A DNA stretch of 64,000 nt from NCBI RefSeq assembly GCF_003259525.1, contig NZ_QLLO01000001.1, positions 1 through 64,000 on the forward strand. The letters run 5' to 3'. The DNA is from Olleya aquimaris (lineage in GTDB: Bacteria > Bacteroidota > Bacteroidia > Flavobacteriales > Flavobacteriaceae). The notes beneath the pieces were generated by a model that saw only the letters and a program-made list of their open reading frames with translations, searched no databases and was not told where the DNA came from. The translations under genes were made by a program, and so were the position numbers. Shown here piece after piece: positions 16,938 through 26,956 of the stretch (the first letter of the stretch is position 1; each line of letters opens with the position of its first letter).

Positions 16938-18365
16938 ATGAAAAATCTTAGCAGATTATTGTTCACAATGTTACTACTTACAAGTTTAGGTAACGTTATG
17001 GCGCAAGACCAAAACAACCCATGGGCAATCAACTTCGGTATAAACGCAGTAGATGTTTTCCCAGTAGGTGAAAACACTCCACAAGGAGGTTACTTTGATG
17101 AATTTTTTAACGTTGGAGATCACTGGAGTATTTTACCATCGTTATCTACCGTTTCTGTATCTAAATACGTAGGAGATAACTTTACAATCCAAGCTGGAGG
17201 TTCTATAAACAGAATTGACAAATGGGGACAAGATAGTACTAACCCAAGCCTTCCTGTTAATGATTTAGCTTACTATGCTATTGATGGTAATGTAAGATAT
17301 CATTTAGGAAATTTAATCGGTTCAACTAAACTAGATCCAGCTATTGGAGTTGGTGGTGGTTACACTTGGATTGAAGAAGGAACTTATAACACATTTTCTA
17401 CAACTTCAGGTAATGCAGTTGGAGCAGGAACTGTTAATGCTTCTTTAGGATTAACTTACTGGTTCTCTGATAACATTGGTTTCTTTGTTGAGTCTAAATA
17501 CAAGCACTCTTTTGAGGATTATTTAACTAAGCACTTCCAACACTCTGCAGGTTTATCTGTAAGATTTGGAGGAACTGATACAGATGGTGATGGTATCTAC
17601 GACAAAAATGATGCTTGTCCTGATGTACCAGGATTAGAGGCATTTAATGGATGTCCTGATACTGACGGTGATGGTATTGAAGATGCTAAAGATACTTGTC
17701 CAAACGAAGCTGGTTTAGCTGAGTTTAACGGATGTCCTGATACGGATGGTGACGGTGTTTCTGATAACAACGATGATTGTCCACAAGTAAAAGGATTAAA
17801 ATCTTTAAAAGGTTGTCCAGATGCTGACGGTGACGGTGTTGCTGATGCTAAAGACAAATGTCCAAGTGAGGCTGGTCCAGCTGCAAACGGTGGATGTCCT
17901 TGGCCAGATACTGATGGTGATGGTGTTTTAGACAAAGATGATAACTGTCCAAAAGAAGTTGGAACTGTAGCTAACAATGGTTGTCCAGAAGTAGTTGCTC
18001 AGCCAACTCAAGAAGTTATGGATAAATTAAACAGCTATGCTAAAACAATCTTATTTGACACTGGAAAATCTAGCTTCAAAAAAGAAACTTACTCTGTATT
18101 ACAGTCTATTACTGCAATATTAAAAGAGTACCCAGATTCTAACTTTACTATCGAAGGTCACACTGATAGTGTTGGAAGTAAAACTTCTAACCAAACTTTA
18201 TCTGATGCTAGAGCTAACGCTGTAATGGCTTACCTTATCGAAAACGGTATTGATAGTGAAAGATTAAACGCTTACGGTTTTGGAGAAGATTACCCAATCG
18301 ACTCTAACGCTACAAGAGCTGGTAGAGCTAACAACAGACGTGTTGAAGTTAAACTTAAAAAATAA
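16938..18365 (+). CDS. OmpA-family outer membrane protein with thrombospondin type 3 repeats
   Basis: Likely an abundant outer membrane protein linking the membrane to peptidoglycan. The order is: signal peptide (cleavage likely after NVMAQ), an eight-strand beta-barrel-like domain to about residue 210, about five calcium-binding repeats of the form DTDGDGxxDxxDxCP spaced about 26 residues apart, and a C-terminal OmpA domain ([10 protein letters not shown], then [10 protein letters not shown], then NRRVEVKL). A reading frame two codons longer begins with TTG, but ATG at 16938 is the natural start. Codons are noticeably uniform (AAC, GGT, GTT), in keeping with high expression. It separates the AddA- and AddB-like genes. 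Confidence 0.93.
   Translation: MKNLSRLLFTMLLLTSLGNVMAQDQNNPWAINFGINAVDVFPVGENTPQGGYFDEFFNVGDHWSILPSLSTVSVSKYVGDNFTIQAGGSINRIDKWGQDSTNPSLPVNDLAYYAIDGNVRYHLGNLIGSTKLDPAIGVGGGYTWIEEGTYNTFSTTSGNAVGAGTVNASLGLTYWFSDNIGFFVESKYKHSFEDYLTKHFQHSAGLSVRFGGTDTDGDGIYDKNDACPDVPGLEAFNGCPDTDGDGIEDAKDTCPNEAGLAEFNGCPDTDGDGVSDNNDDCPQVKGLKSLKGCPDADGDGVADAKDKCPSEAGPAANGGCPWPDTDGDGVLDKDDNCPKEVGTVANNGCPEVVAQPTQEVMDKLNSYAKTILFDTGKSSFKKETYSVLQSITAILKEYPDSNFTIEGHTDSVGSKTSNQTLSDARANAVMAYLIENGIDSERLNAYGFGEDYPIDSNATRAGRANNRRVEVKLKK
17575..17990 (+). repeat. Five thrombospondin type 3 repeat units within the OmpA-family gene
   Basis: Five near-repeats of about 75-80 bases, each encoding D(T/A)DGDGxxDxxDxCP followed by NGCP or a variant. 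The acidic, cysteine-containing loops bind calcium in known family members. The copies differ at many codons, so this is an old duplication. Confidence 0.8.
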
Positions 18366-18394
18366 GTTTTAACACATTCACATAAGTTTTATAG

Positions 18395-18425
18395 AAAAAC
18401 GCTTCGGGAATCCGAAGCGTTTTTT
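18395..18425 (+). terminator. Intrinsic terminator after the OmpA-family gene
   Basis: CGCTTCGG (18400-18407), loop GAAT, CCGAAGCG (18412-18419), flanked by A and T runs. It separates OmpA transcription from the AddB-like gene, whose ATG is 12 bases downstream. Confidence 0.9.
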
Positions 18426-18436
18426 ATTTTTATATA

Positions 18437-21187
18437 ATGACAAGTTTTATTCAAGATGTATTAATTGACCTTAAAAATAAAGACGAAGATTTTAGTCAAC
18501 TTATCTTTGTGTGTCCAAGTAGACGTTCTGGTATTTTTCTTAAACAAGAATTAAGTCTACTTTTAAATAAAACCATCTTTGCACCAAAAATAATTAGTAT
18601 TGAAAATTTTGTTGAGGAATTATCGCAATTAAAAACAGTATCTAATACAGAGCTGTTATTTCAGTTTTATAATACGTACATCCAAATTACTCCAAAAAGT
18701 GAGCAGGAAGGGCTTGATAGCTTTTCTAAATGGGCTCAAATCATTCTTCAAGATTTTAATGAGATTGATCGCTATCTAGTACCAGAAAAAAAGATATTTG
18801 ATTACTTAAAAGCAATTAAAGATTTAGAGCATTGGTCATTACAACCCAATCAAACAGAAGTTGTAAGTAGTTACCTTAAATTTTGGAATAAGCTTAATGA
18901 CTACTACACAACTTTTACTCAGTCTTTAATTTCCCAAAAAAAAGGATATCAAGGTTTATTATACCGTGAAGCTTTTGAAAATATAGAAGCTTACATAAAT
19001 AGCACAACAAATAAACATGTTTTTTTAGGCTTTAATGCTTTAAATAAGGCAGAGGAAACCATCATTCAAGAGCTTCTACAAAATGATTTAGCTTCAATTT
19101 ATTGGGATATTGATAGCACATTTATAGACCATAAAATTCATGATGCAGGTTTGTTTATTAGGCAACATAAAGCACAATGGAAATACTTTAACAAAACCCC
19201 TTTTAACTGGATTAAAAACTACTATAAGCAGCAAAAGAATATAAACGTATTTGGAGTTCCAAAAAATATTGGACAAGCCAAAGCTATCGGATCTATTTTA
19301 GAAGAACTATCAACTAAAGATGCTTCTTTAAAAAACACAGCATTGGTCCTAGGCGACGAAAACTTATTAATTCCAGTACTTAATTCTATTCCAGAAACTG
19401 TAGAAACGTTAAATATCACAATGGGTTTTCCATTAAAAGCTATTCCTTTAGCTTCTTTATTCGAATATTTATTTACACTACAAAAAAAGAATGGCAATAC
19501 GTTTTATTATAAAGATGTGATAAGTATTTTATCACATCAATTTATACAACCCTTATTTAAAAAAGGAAGTGCTATAGGAATAATAGAATTGATTAATAAA
19601 AACAACCTAGTATATCTTACTAAAGACCGTTTATTGTCTATTTGTAAGGAAGAACAAGAATTATTAAGCATCTTATTTAGTAATTGGGAGAACAATCCGG
19701 AAATAGCTTTAAATAACTGCTTTAAACTTATTAATACAATTAAAATACAACAAACTGAGGATAAGAAAAAAAATCAACTAGGATTAGAGTATTTATATCG
19801 ATTTAACACCTTGTTTAACGAAATAAAACGACTTAATGATACTTACAACCACATAAAAGATATTAAGGCGTTATATAGTATATATAAAGAATTATTAAGT
19901 TCTGAAACATTAGATTTTCAAGGAGAACCCTTGCAAGGTTTACAAATAATGGGTATGCTAGAATCTCGTGTTTTAGATTTTGAAACCGTAATAATCTCTA
20001 ATGTTAATGAAGGTATTTTACCCTCTGGAAAAACTAACAACTCATTTATTCCTTTTGATGTTAAGATAGAAAACAACTTACCTACTTATAAAGAAAAAGA
20101 CGCTGTATATACTTACCATTTTTATCATTTGCTACAACGTGCAAAAAATGTTTACATTTTATATAACACAGAAATTGATACTCTGGTTGGAGGCGAAAAA
20201 AGTAGGTTTATCAAACAACTAGAACTTGAGGGTATACATGATATCAATCATAAAATACTTACCCCTAAAGTGCCTAACTTTAACAACCAGCCTGCATCCA
20301 TTATAAAAACAGATGCTGTAATTACAATTTTAAAAAAAATTGCTGAAAAGGGATTCTCTCCTTCGTCCTTAACTAGTTATATTAGAAATCCATTAGATTT
20401 TTATTATCAAAAGTTATTAGGGGTTTCAGATTTAGAGGAAGTTGAAGAAACTATTGCTACCAATACACTTGGTACAGTTGTACACAATACATTAGAGACT
20501 TTATACTTGCCTTTTATAGGAGAATACTTAACAGTCGCTAAAATAAATGCTATAAAACCAAAAATTGACACCCATATCTCTAACTTTTTTAAAGACGAAT
20601 ATAAGGAAGGTGATATGACCAAAGGTAAAAACCTTATTGTCTTTGAAATTGCAAAACGATATGTTCTTAATTTTTTAAATCTAGAAATTAAGTCTCTTGA
20701 AAAAGGAAATACAATAAAAATAATAGCTTTAGAAGCTAAAGTAGAACGAATACCTTTACAAATAGACGAATTAGATTTTACAATACATTTAAAAGGTACT
20801 GTTGACCGAGTTGATGAGTATAACGGAACCATTAGAATAATAGATTATAAAACAGGACAGGTTGATCAAAGCAAGGTGTCTGTTATAGAATGGCAAGACT
20901 TATTAATAGATTATACAAAATATAGTAAATCTTTTCAAGTATTAATGTATGCTTATATGCTTTATAAAGCTAGGTTAGTTACATTACCTTTAAATGCGGG
21001 AATCATATCATTTAAAAATTTAGGTGTTGGATTTATTCCGTTTACAAAAAAAACAAGTTCACATAGTAGAAATAATGAAACATTAATCACTAAAGATATG
21101 TTAGATTTATTTGAAACCCAGCTTAAAACCTTAATATTAGAAATTTGTAATCCAGAAATTAATTTTATCGAAAAAGAGCTAAAATGA
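18437..21187 (+). CDS. AddB-like PD-(D/E)XK nuclease
   Basis: Probable second subunit of an AddAB-type break-processing enzyme. The N-terminal CPSRRSGIFLKQEL resembles the Walker-A region of AddB, but lacks the GKT of an active helicase. A C-terminal nuclease core is present (GTVDRVDEY, then IRIIDYKTG, then QVLMYAYML near residue 840). The cysteine at the CPF position that begins the AddB iron-sulfur ligand set reads NPL here (SYIRNPLDFYY), and only a single cysteine (EICNPE) is found near the C terminus, so the cluster is probably absent. It ends in ATGA, overlapping the start of the hydrolase gene. Confidence 0.82.
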   Translation: MTSFIQDVLIDLKNKDEDFSQLIFVCPSRRSGIFLKQELSLLLNKTIFAPKIISIENFVEELSQLKTVSNTELLFQFYNTYIQITPKSEQEGLDSFSKWAQIILQDFNEIDRYLVPEKKIFDYLKAIKDLEHWSLQPNQTEVVSSYLKFWNKLNDYYTTFTQSLISQKKGYQGLLYREAFENIEAYINSTTNKHVFLGFNALNKAEETIIQELLQNDLASIYWDIDSTFIDHKIHDAGLFIRQHKAQWKYFNKTPFNWIKNYYKQQKNINVFGVPKNIGQAKAIGSILEELSTKDASLKNTALVLGDENLLIPVLNSIPETVETLNITMGFPLKAIPLASLFEYLFTLQKKNGNTFYYKDVISILSHQFIQPLFKKGSAIGIIELINKNNLVYLTKDRLLSICKEEQELLSILFSNWENNPEIALNNCFKLINTIKIQQTEDKKKNQLGLEYLYRFNTLFNEIKRLNDTYNHIKDIKALYSIYKELLSSETLDFQGEPLQGLQIMGMLESRVLDFETVIISNVNEGILPSGKTNNSFIPFDVKIENNLPTYKEKDAVYTYHFYHLLQRAKNVYILYNTEIDTLVGGEKSRFIKQLELEGIHDINHKILTPKVPNFNNQPASIIKTDAVITILKKIAEKGFSPSSLTSYIRNPLDFYYQKLLGVSDLEEVEETIATNTLGTVVHNTLETLYLPFIGEYLTVAKINAIKPKIDTHISNFFKDEYKEGDMTKGKNLIVFEIAKRYVLNFLNLEIKSLEKGNTIKIIALEAKVERIPLQIDELDFTIHLKGTVDRVDEYNGTIRIIDYKTGQVDQSKVSVIEWQDLLIDYTKYSKSFQVLMYAYMLYKARLVTLPLNAGIISFKNLGVGFIPFTKKTSSHSRNNETLITKDMLDLFETQLKTLILEICNPEINFIEKELK

Positions 21188-22026
21188 TTCTAAAAAATCA
21201 AATTTTAACCAGAAATAAGCAAAAACCTATAGTTTTTGACCTTTTTTTTAATAAATCCTCCAAATCTAAACCACTAGTTATTTTTTGTCATGGTTATAAA
21301 GGTTTTAAAGATTGGGGAGCTTGGGATTTGGTCGCTAATACATTTAAAGACCATGATTTATTTTTTGTGAAATTTAATTTTTCACACAATGGTGGCACTG
21401 TAGATCAACCAATAGATTTTCCGGATTTAGACGCTTTCGCTGAAAATAATTATAGTAAAGAGTTAAAAGATGTAAATGATATGCTTTCTTTTTTATGTTC
21501 AAAAAAAAATTCTTACTTAAACCAAATTGATACCACAAATATTATTTTAATAGGTCATTCTAGAGGTGGTGGAATAGCAACAATAAAAGCAAGTGAAGAT
21601 AATAGAGTCACCAAATTAATTACTTGGGCAAGCGTTAGTGCATTTGGACAACGCACCACTACTACAGGCGATTTAGAACAATGGAAAAAAGATGGTGTTA
21701 AATACGTATTAAATGGTAGAACTAAACAGCAAATGCCTCATAACTATCAATTTTATCTAGATTTTAAAGCAAATGAAGACCGCTTAAATATTAAAAAGGC
21801 TTGCAAGAATATTCAAATACCACACTTAATTATTCACGCAAAAGACGACTTAACCGTTACATTTAAAGAAGCAAAAGCTTTACATAACTGGAGCCCTAAC
21901 AGTCAATTAATTGCAATAACTAATAGTAACCATGTTTTTAACACAAAACATCCTTGGGTTAAAGACACATTACCAAAATCAATTAATTCTGTAATAGAAA
22001 GCTCTATTGCTTTTATCTTAGATTAA
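21184..22026 (+). CDS. Alpha/beta hydrolase
   Basis: Serine hydrolase of the alpha/beta fold, substrate unknown. The oxyanion region CHGYKGFKDWGAW is followed by the nucleophile elbow GHSRGG (Ser near residue 126), a late Asp in IHAKDDLTV and the His in SNHVFNTKHPW. There is no signal peptide, so it is cytoplasmic. Its ATG overlaps the AddB-like stop by four bases, suggesting translational coupling, although no functional link is known. Its stop shares TTAA with the convergent histidine kinase. Confidence 0.88.
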   Translation: MILKNQILTRNKQKPIVFDLFFNKSSKSKPLVIFCHGYKGFKDWGAWDLVANTFKDHDLFFVKFNFSHNGGTVDQPIDFPDLDAFAENNYSKELKDVNDMLSFLCSKKNSYLNQIDTTNIILIGHSRGGGIATIKASEDNRVTKLITWASVSAFGQRTTTTGDLEQWKKDGVKYVLNGRTKQQMPHNYQFYLDFKANEDRLNIKKACKNIQIPHLIIHAKDDLTVTFKEAKALHNWSPNSQLIAITNSNHVFNTKHPWVKDTLPKSINSVIESSIAFILD

Positions 22027-24389
22027 GCAATCTTTAAGTGGTTATTAACGCACTTAGATATTTTTTGTAATAATTCTTTTTTATTAACTGGTTTAGTCAT
22101 GTAGTCGTTCATCCCAATAGCTAATACTTTTTCTTTTGTTTGTTGCATTGCATCTGCTGTTACAGCAATAATAGGTATAGATTTAATTTTAGGACCATAA
22201 ATACCGCTTCTAATTAGTTTTGTAGCTTCATAACCATCCATTACAGGCATTTGTAAATCCATTAATATTAAATCAAAATTGTCTTTATTTAGCATTTGTA
22301 TTGCTTCCTCTCCATTTTTAGCAATACTTAATGAGATTTTATTATCAGCACCAAGTAATTTTTTAATCACCATTTGATTTAATCTATTGTCCTCTACAGC
22401 TAAAATATGTACTTCTCTATTTAAAAAATTGTCTTCATTAGGGAATTTACTTTTATAAACATCTATCTTTTTAACCTTTAAAGGTAAATCTATAAATACT
22501 CGTGTTCCTTCATTAAGCTGACTTTCTATTTTTAAGTCACCTCCAAATAAATGTACCAATTTTTTTACAATTGTTAAACCTAATCCTATGCCTCCAAATT
22601 TTCTTTTGTGATTATTCTTCATTTGGTTAAAGCTTTCAAATATTTTATTCTTAACCTCCGTAGTCATTCCAACTCCAGTGTCGGAGACTTGTATTTCAAA
22701 ACAATTAATATTATCAGCTTTAGGACAGCAATTTATTTTTACTTCAATATGCCCTGAGGAAGTAAACTTAACTGCATTACTTAATATATTATTTAAAATT
22801 TGAATAAACCGTTCAGAATCACTTTCTACAAATTCTGGAATGTTTGAATCCATTATAAAATTAAATTCTAGTCCCTTTCTTTCAGCTTCAACTTTCCAGT
22901 TATTACAGATTTCATTTAAAGGTACTAAAGGGTTAAATACTTCTTTATTTAATTCTAATTCGTTTCTAACTAATTTATCAAAATCTAAAATATCATTGAC
23001 GTTACTTAATAAACTAATGGATGAGTTTTTAATTATCTCATAATTTTTTTTAGTGTCTTCATCTGCATCTTTTTCTAATTCTGTCTCTGCAATTCCCATA
23101 ATAGCATTAATAGGTGTTCTAAGCTCATGACTTATATTAGACATAAAAAAAGATTTAAGTTGAAGTATCTCTTGGGATTTATTTAGTGCTATTTTTTTGG
23201 ACTCTACTTCAGAATATTTTAGTCTTTTTATTAGATTGGTCATCGATAACGATAAAAAGATTACTTCAATAGCACTTCCTATTTTAACACTATTTTCTGT
23301 AAAAGCATTGTTAGGAATAATGCTTAGGTTATTCATAACAAATCCTAATAATCCTACTATTAAAAATAAAATACCTATTGAAAAATAAATATCTACAAAT
23401 ACTTTATTATATCGAAGTGTTAATATGGTACCTAAAATTAAAACTAAACTCACTAGTCCATTAATGTTACTAAGTGGGTAAGCATATTCCATTGTTTTTG
23501 GTGATAAAAACAACATTATAAATGCCACTCCTAAAGAACAGAAAATAACATTATAATAAATTTTAAATTGTTTTAATTTTTTGTTTACTCTTAGAAAATA
23601 TTGGCAATATTTAAGTAAGAATAAATTAGATAATATCCCTGTAATTAATACTGCACGACTATTTATATACCCAGATCCTGGAAAAACAAATTCAAAGATA
23701 TAACCATCTAAAGCTGCTTGTAATAGTGCTATAGAAAACACATATAATCCATAATACAAAAATATCTTATCCTTTAAACTTGTGTAAAAAAACAAATAAG
23801 ATATACCTGCTAATAACAGTAAACCATAAAACAATCCAAATAACAGCTGTTGCCTATAGTTCATCCACCAAAATTCAGACTCTGTATATAATTTAAGTGG
23901 GACATTTATGGTTTCGCCATCGCTGGCAAACTCCATATAAACATCTTGCTTGGAGTTTGGTTCTAAATTTAACTTAAATACAGTTGATCTGTGTTTGACT
24001 TGCCTTTCGGAAAATGGAATTTGGTCTCCGCTTTTAAATTTTTTAATATCAGTACTAGCACTATCTATAACAAATAAATTAGCCTTATCTGTAATTGGTC
24101 TTGCTGTTTCTAAGTAATAGGTTAATGGTCTGTCTGAACTGTTTTTTAGGGCAAATTTAACCCAATAATGGTCTGAAGTAAAACCTAGATTTAAGTTATC
24201 TGAATCTAAATCTTCAAATTTTAAATCTTGTTTAGTTAAAAACTCATCAATAGTTAAATCTGTTTTTCCTAAACAAGTGTACTGCGCATAATGGTATAGC
24301 TCGCCTTTACTTACTAATGGGTCAAAGGGTGTGTTTTGACCGCAAACAGTAAGGCTAATAAAATAGATAAAAATGAATATCTTTCTCAT
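22023..24389 (-). CDS. Hybrid sensor histidine kinase with 7TMR-DISM sensor
   Basis: Membrane sensor with a built-in receiver. A signal peptide leads into an extracytoplasmic DISM-type carbohydrate-binding-like domain (about residues 35-165), then seven hydrophobic segments (about 175-385). The kinase follows: phospho-acceptor in SNISHELRTPINA, N box in NILSNAVKFTSSG, and G box GIGLGLTIVKKL. The C-terminal receiver has VEDNRLNQ, the phospho-Asp in ILMDLQMPVMDGYEA, a Thr in AVTADAM and Lys in YMTKPVNK. No phosphotransfer (Hpt) domain or output regulator is encoded next to it, so its downstream partner lies elsewhere. Confidence 0.94.
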   Translation of the reverse strand: MRKIFIFIYFISLTVCGQNTPFDPLVSKGELYHYAQYTCLGKTDLTIDEFLTKQDLKFEDLDSDNLNLGFTSDHYWVKFALKNSSDRPLTYYLETARPITDKANLFVIDSASTDIKKFKSGDQIPFSERQVKHRSTVFKLNLEPNSKQDVYMEFASDGETINVPLKLYTESEFWWMNYRQQLLFGLFYGLLLLAGISYLFFYTSLKDKIFLYYGLYVFSIALLQAALDGYIFEFVFPGSGYINSRAVLITGILSNLFLLKYCQYFLRVNKKLKQFKIYYNVIFCSLGVAFIMLFLSPKTMEYAYPLSNINGLVSLVLILGTILTLRYNKVFVDIYFSIGILFLIVGLLGFVMNNLSIIPNNAFTENSVKIGSAIEVIFLSLSMTNLIKRLKYSEVESKKIALNKSQEILQLKSFFMSNISHELRTPINAIMGIAETELEKDADEDTKKNYEIIKNSSISLLSNVNDILDFDKLVRNELELNKEVFNPLVPLNEICNNWKVEAERKGLEFNFIMDSNIPEFVESDSERFIQILNNILSNAVKFTSSGHIEVKINCCPKADNINCFEIQVSDTGVGMTTEVKNKIFESFNQMKNNHKRKFGGIGLGLTIVKKLVHLFGGDLKIESQLNEGTRVFIDLPLKVKKIDVYKSKFPNEDNFLNREVHILAVEDNRLNQMVIKKLLGADNKISLSIAKNGEEAIQMLNKDNFDLILMDLQMPVMDGYEATKLIRSGIYGPKIKSIPIIAVTADAMQQTKEKVLAIGMNDYMTKPVNKKELLQKISKCVNNHLKIA

Positions 24390-24525
24390 TTACAAGCTTC
24401 TTTTTCATAAAACTAGTAAAAAGATACTACTTTTTTTTAATAAGATATAAAATTTTGAAGCTATTTAAATGTTCTCGCTAAAAAGACTCGTTAACCGGAT
24501 TAAAAGGAAGAAATATTTTTTAGTT

Positions 24526-25323
24526 TTATTTTAAACCACTAAGTACCAACACTGGTAGCGTCGACACATAGAAATCTTTTTTTAAGATGCTGTTTTTTTC
24601 CCACATCTTAGCAAAAAAACCTCGTTTACGTCTAACTACACAAAGTAAATCAGGATTGTAAGTTTTATAATGTTCTAAAACTCCCTGAAAAGTTGTGGCA
24701 TTCTCTGTTTCTTCAACAGAAGACACAATGGTTTTAAGCTCTTCATTAATATTAAAATCATTACTATTATGAAATGGTGTTTTAACTAACAACAAATCCA
24801 ACTTAGCTTTATATTGATCTTTAATATCTTTTAAAGGTTTTAATGCGTTTTCTTTATTGATAATTGCAGATTTAACTGCCATTAAAATTGAATTAATTGG
24901 TTTGTATGTAAAATTTTCTGGTACAATTAAAGCTGGTATGTTAGTTTGTTTTACAATTTTCCCAGAGGTTTTACCTAAATAAACTTCATCTTTTATAGAA
25001 TTAGTCCTAGGTTCTACCAATATCAAATCAATTTCTAAAGTTTTACAAACTAACTCTAAGGTATCAACTAATTTGCCTTTAAAAGTTTTTACTATTACTT
25101 CTACATTTTTAGTGTCTACTTTTGCGATATGATTGTTTAAAAACTCTAAACTTTCGCGTTCTAAAATATGGTCTATTTTAATCATGGTTCCAGATTTAGT
25201 GTACACATTGTAAACTTGTACCACATATAATTTAGCGCCAAAAGCTTGAGCAAAATCTACAGCATATTGTAAGTGACTTTGTGCATTTTTTGAGGATCCA
25301 ACAGGTACTAAAATAGATTTCAT
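24526..25323 (-). CDS. Universal stress protein, tandem UspA domains
   Basis: A 265-residue cytoplasmic protein made of two UspA folds in tandem. The first opens ILVPVGSSKNAQ and contains the nucleotide-binding-type GKTSGKIVKQTNIPALIVP segment near residues 118-136; the second starts at about residue 145 (NSILMAVKSA) and lacks a clear ATP motif. Universal stress proteins help cells survive starvation and oxidative stress by mechanisms that are incompletely known. It is divergent from the MATE transporter gene. Confidence 0.9.
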   Translation of the reverse strand: MKSILVPVGSSKNAQSHLQYAVDFAQAFGAKLYVVQVYNVYTKSGTMIKIDHILERESLEFLNNHIAKVDTKNVEVIVKTFKGKLVDTLELVCKTLEIDLILVEPRTNSIKDEVYLGKTSGKIVKQTNIPALIVPENFTYKPINSILMAVKSAIINKENALKPLKDIKDQYKAKLDLLLVKTPFHNSNDFNINEELKTIVSSVEETENATTFQGVLEHYKTYNPDLLCVVRRKRGFFAKMWEKNSILKKDFYVSTLPVLVLSGLK

Positions 25324-25342
25324 AGTAATTATATTTAAGAAA

Positions 25343-25350
25343 CAAAAATA
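25343..25350 (-). promoter_or_regulatory. Candidate -7 box for the universal stress protein gene
   Basis: On the minus strand this reads TATTTTTG, a full TAnnTTTG match, 20 bases before the ATG; the -33 region is not convincing. Confidence 0.4.
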
Positions 25351-25413
25351 CAGATTTTTATTCAGTAATTTAGCAGTAATTTTTATGACCTTAGCAATAC
25401 CATTATAATTGTT

Positions 25414-26748
25414 TTGAATAATCCCATCAGTTTCAAAAATATAAACAGATTAGCTATTCCTGCATTAATTTCAGGTATTTCAGAGCCTATTTTGTCTTTA
25501 ACTGATGCTGCTGTGGTAGGAAATGTAGAATTAAATCCAACAGAATCTTTAGCTGCTATAGGAATTGTAACTACGTTTTTGTCCATGTTAATATGGGTTT
25601 TAGGCCAAACTAGAAGTGCTATTTCTTCTATCATCTCTCAGCATTTAGGCGCTAATAAATTAGATAAGGTAAGAGAATTACCGGCTCAAGCCATCTTTTT
25701 AATTACATCATTAAGCCTAATTATTATTGCATCCACTTATCCATTTGCCTCGCAAATCTTTAAATTGTATAACGCTTCAAATTTAATATTAGAATATAGT
25801 GTAGACTATTATAAAATTAGGGTGTTTGGTTTTCCGTTTACCTTATTTGTCATTGCTGTTTTTGGTACCTTTAGAGGATTACAAAACACGTTTTACCCTA
25901 TGGTAATAGCCATTTTAGGGGCTTTATTAAATGTGGTCTTAGACTTTGCTTTAGTATATGGTATTACTGGTTTTATAGACCCTATGCACATACAAGGTGC
26001 TGCTTATGCTAGTGTTATTGCTCAAATATTTATGGCTGTATTATCTGGTTATTTACTGCTAACTAAAACCTCTATTCCGTTACGACTTAAATTTCCTTTT
26101 AATGCACAAATTAGCAACTTTGTTTTAATGATTTTAAATCTTTTTATTAGGACTTTAGCCTTAAATATTACACTATATTTTGCCACAAAATATGCGACAG
26201 GTTATGGTAAAAATTACATTGCAGCATACACTATTGCTATAAATTTATGGTTTTTAGGTGCATTTATTATAGATGGTTATGCTAGTGCAGGTAATATCCT
26301 ATCTGGTAAGTTATTTGGCGAGAAAAACTACAAAACATTATTGCAACTAAGTACAAGATTAATTAAAATAGGTATTCTATTAGGTTGCGTGGTTGCGGTT
26401 ATTGGAGCTATATTATATTATCCAATTGGAAGAATCTTTACTCAAGAACCTGAAGTATTACAAGCCTTTTATGAAGTGTTTTGGATAGTCTTAGCCATGC
26501 AACCGTTGTGTGCATTAGCATTTATTTTTGATGGTATGTTTAAAGGACTTGGTAAAATGAAAGACTTACGCAATCTACTTTTACTGTCTACCTTTTTAGT
26601 GTTTTTACCTGCTTTATTTTTGGCAGATTATTACCATTTAAAGCTCACAGGAATTTTTATTGCATTTACTTTGTGGATTGTCGCTAGAGGTTTTCCGTTA
26701 ATTATTAAATTTAGAAAACAATTTTTGCCACTAGCGCAAAACCATTAA
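25414..26748 (+). CDS. MATE-family efflux transporter
   Basis: Twelve-helix exporter of the MATE family (drug or organic cation/Na+ or H+ antiport). The N-terminal half begins NRLAIPALISGISEPILSLTDAAVVG, a typical MATE opening with its conserved acidic residue in the first helices, and about twelve hydrophobic segments span the 444 residues. There is no ATG that fits the conserved N terminus; TTG at 25414 (reading MNNPISFKN) is the likely start, and the only nearby ATG (25385) is out of frame. The substrate is unknown. Confidence 0.9.
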   Translation: MNNPISFKNINRLAIPALISGISEPILSLTDAAVVGNVELNPTESLAAIGIVTTFLSMLIWVLGQTRSAISSIISQHLGANKLDKVRELPAQAIFLITSLSLIIIASTYPFASQIFKLYNASNLILEYSVDYYKIRVFGFPFTLFVIAVFGTFRGLQNTFYPMVIAILGALLNVVLDFALVYGITGFIDPMHIQGAAYASVIAQIFMAVLSGYLLLTKTSIPLRLKFPFNAQISNFVLMILNLFIRTLALNITLYFATKYATGYGKNYIAAYTIAINLWFLGAFIIDGYASAGNILSGKLFGEKNYKTLLQLSTRLIKIGILLGCVVAVIGAILYYPIGRIFTQEPEVLQAFYEVFWIVLAMQPLCALAFIFDGMFKGLGKMKDLRNLLLLSTFLVFLPALFLADYYHLKLTGIFIAFTLWIVARGFPLIIKFRKQFLPLAQNH

Positions 26749-26770
26749 CTTTACTTTAAATTAACCAACT

Positions 26771-26941
26771 ATGCTTCTAAGTATCTTACAAGTAAATATT
26801 GAAGAAAAAATAAAGAATGCTCCAGAGGATAGTGGTTATGAAATTGGCATATTGATAGGCTCTTATTTACCTTTAATGGTACTTGTAGTATTAGCCTATT
26901 TACTTTACAGATATAACAAAAACAGAAATTCAGATCTTTAA
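26771..26941 (+). CDS. Small membrane protein of 56 residues
   Basis: A complete ATG-to-TAA frame lies 22 bases after the MATE stop. It encodes an acidic N terminus (IEEKIKNAPEDSGYE), then one hydrophobic helix (IGILIGSYLPLMVLVVLAYLLY), then a basic tail (RYNKNRNSDL). This charge pattern fits a single-pass inner membrane protein with a cytoplasmic basic end. It could be co-transcribed with the MATE gene. No function can be assigned. Confidence 0.55.
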   Translation: MLLSILQVNIEEKIKNAPEDSGYEIGILIGSYLPLMVLVVLAYLLYRYNKNRNSDL

Positions 26942-26956
26942 TCTAAACACAATATC

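Noticed and set aside
17597-17977. 126-residue open frame antisense to the OmpA-family gene
   Set aside because: It is the complement of the repetitive thrombospondin-type region; the repeating SPSVSG pattern simply mirrors the DGDG repeats.
12384-22026. A defence island around the helicase and nuclease genes
   Set aside because: The helicase and nuclease fit AddAB-type repair enzymes, and the genes around them are metabolic or structural; no defence hallmark genes are present.
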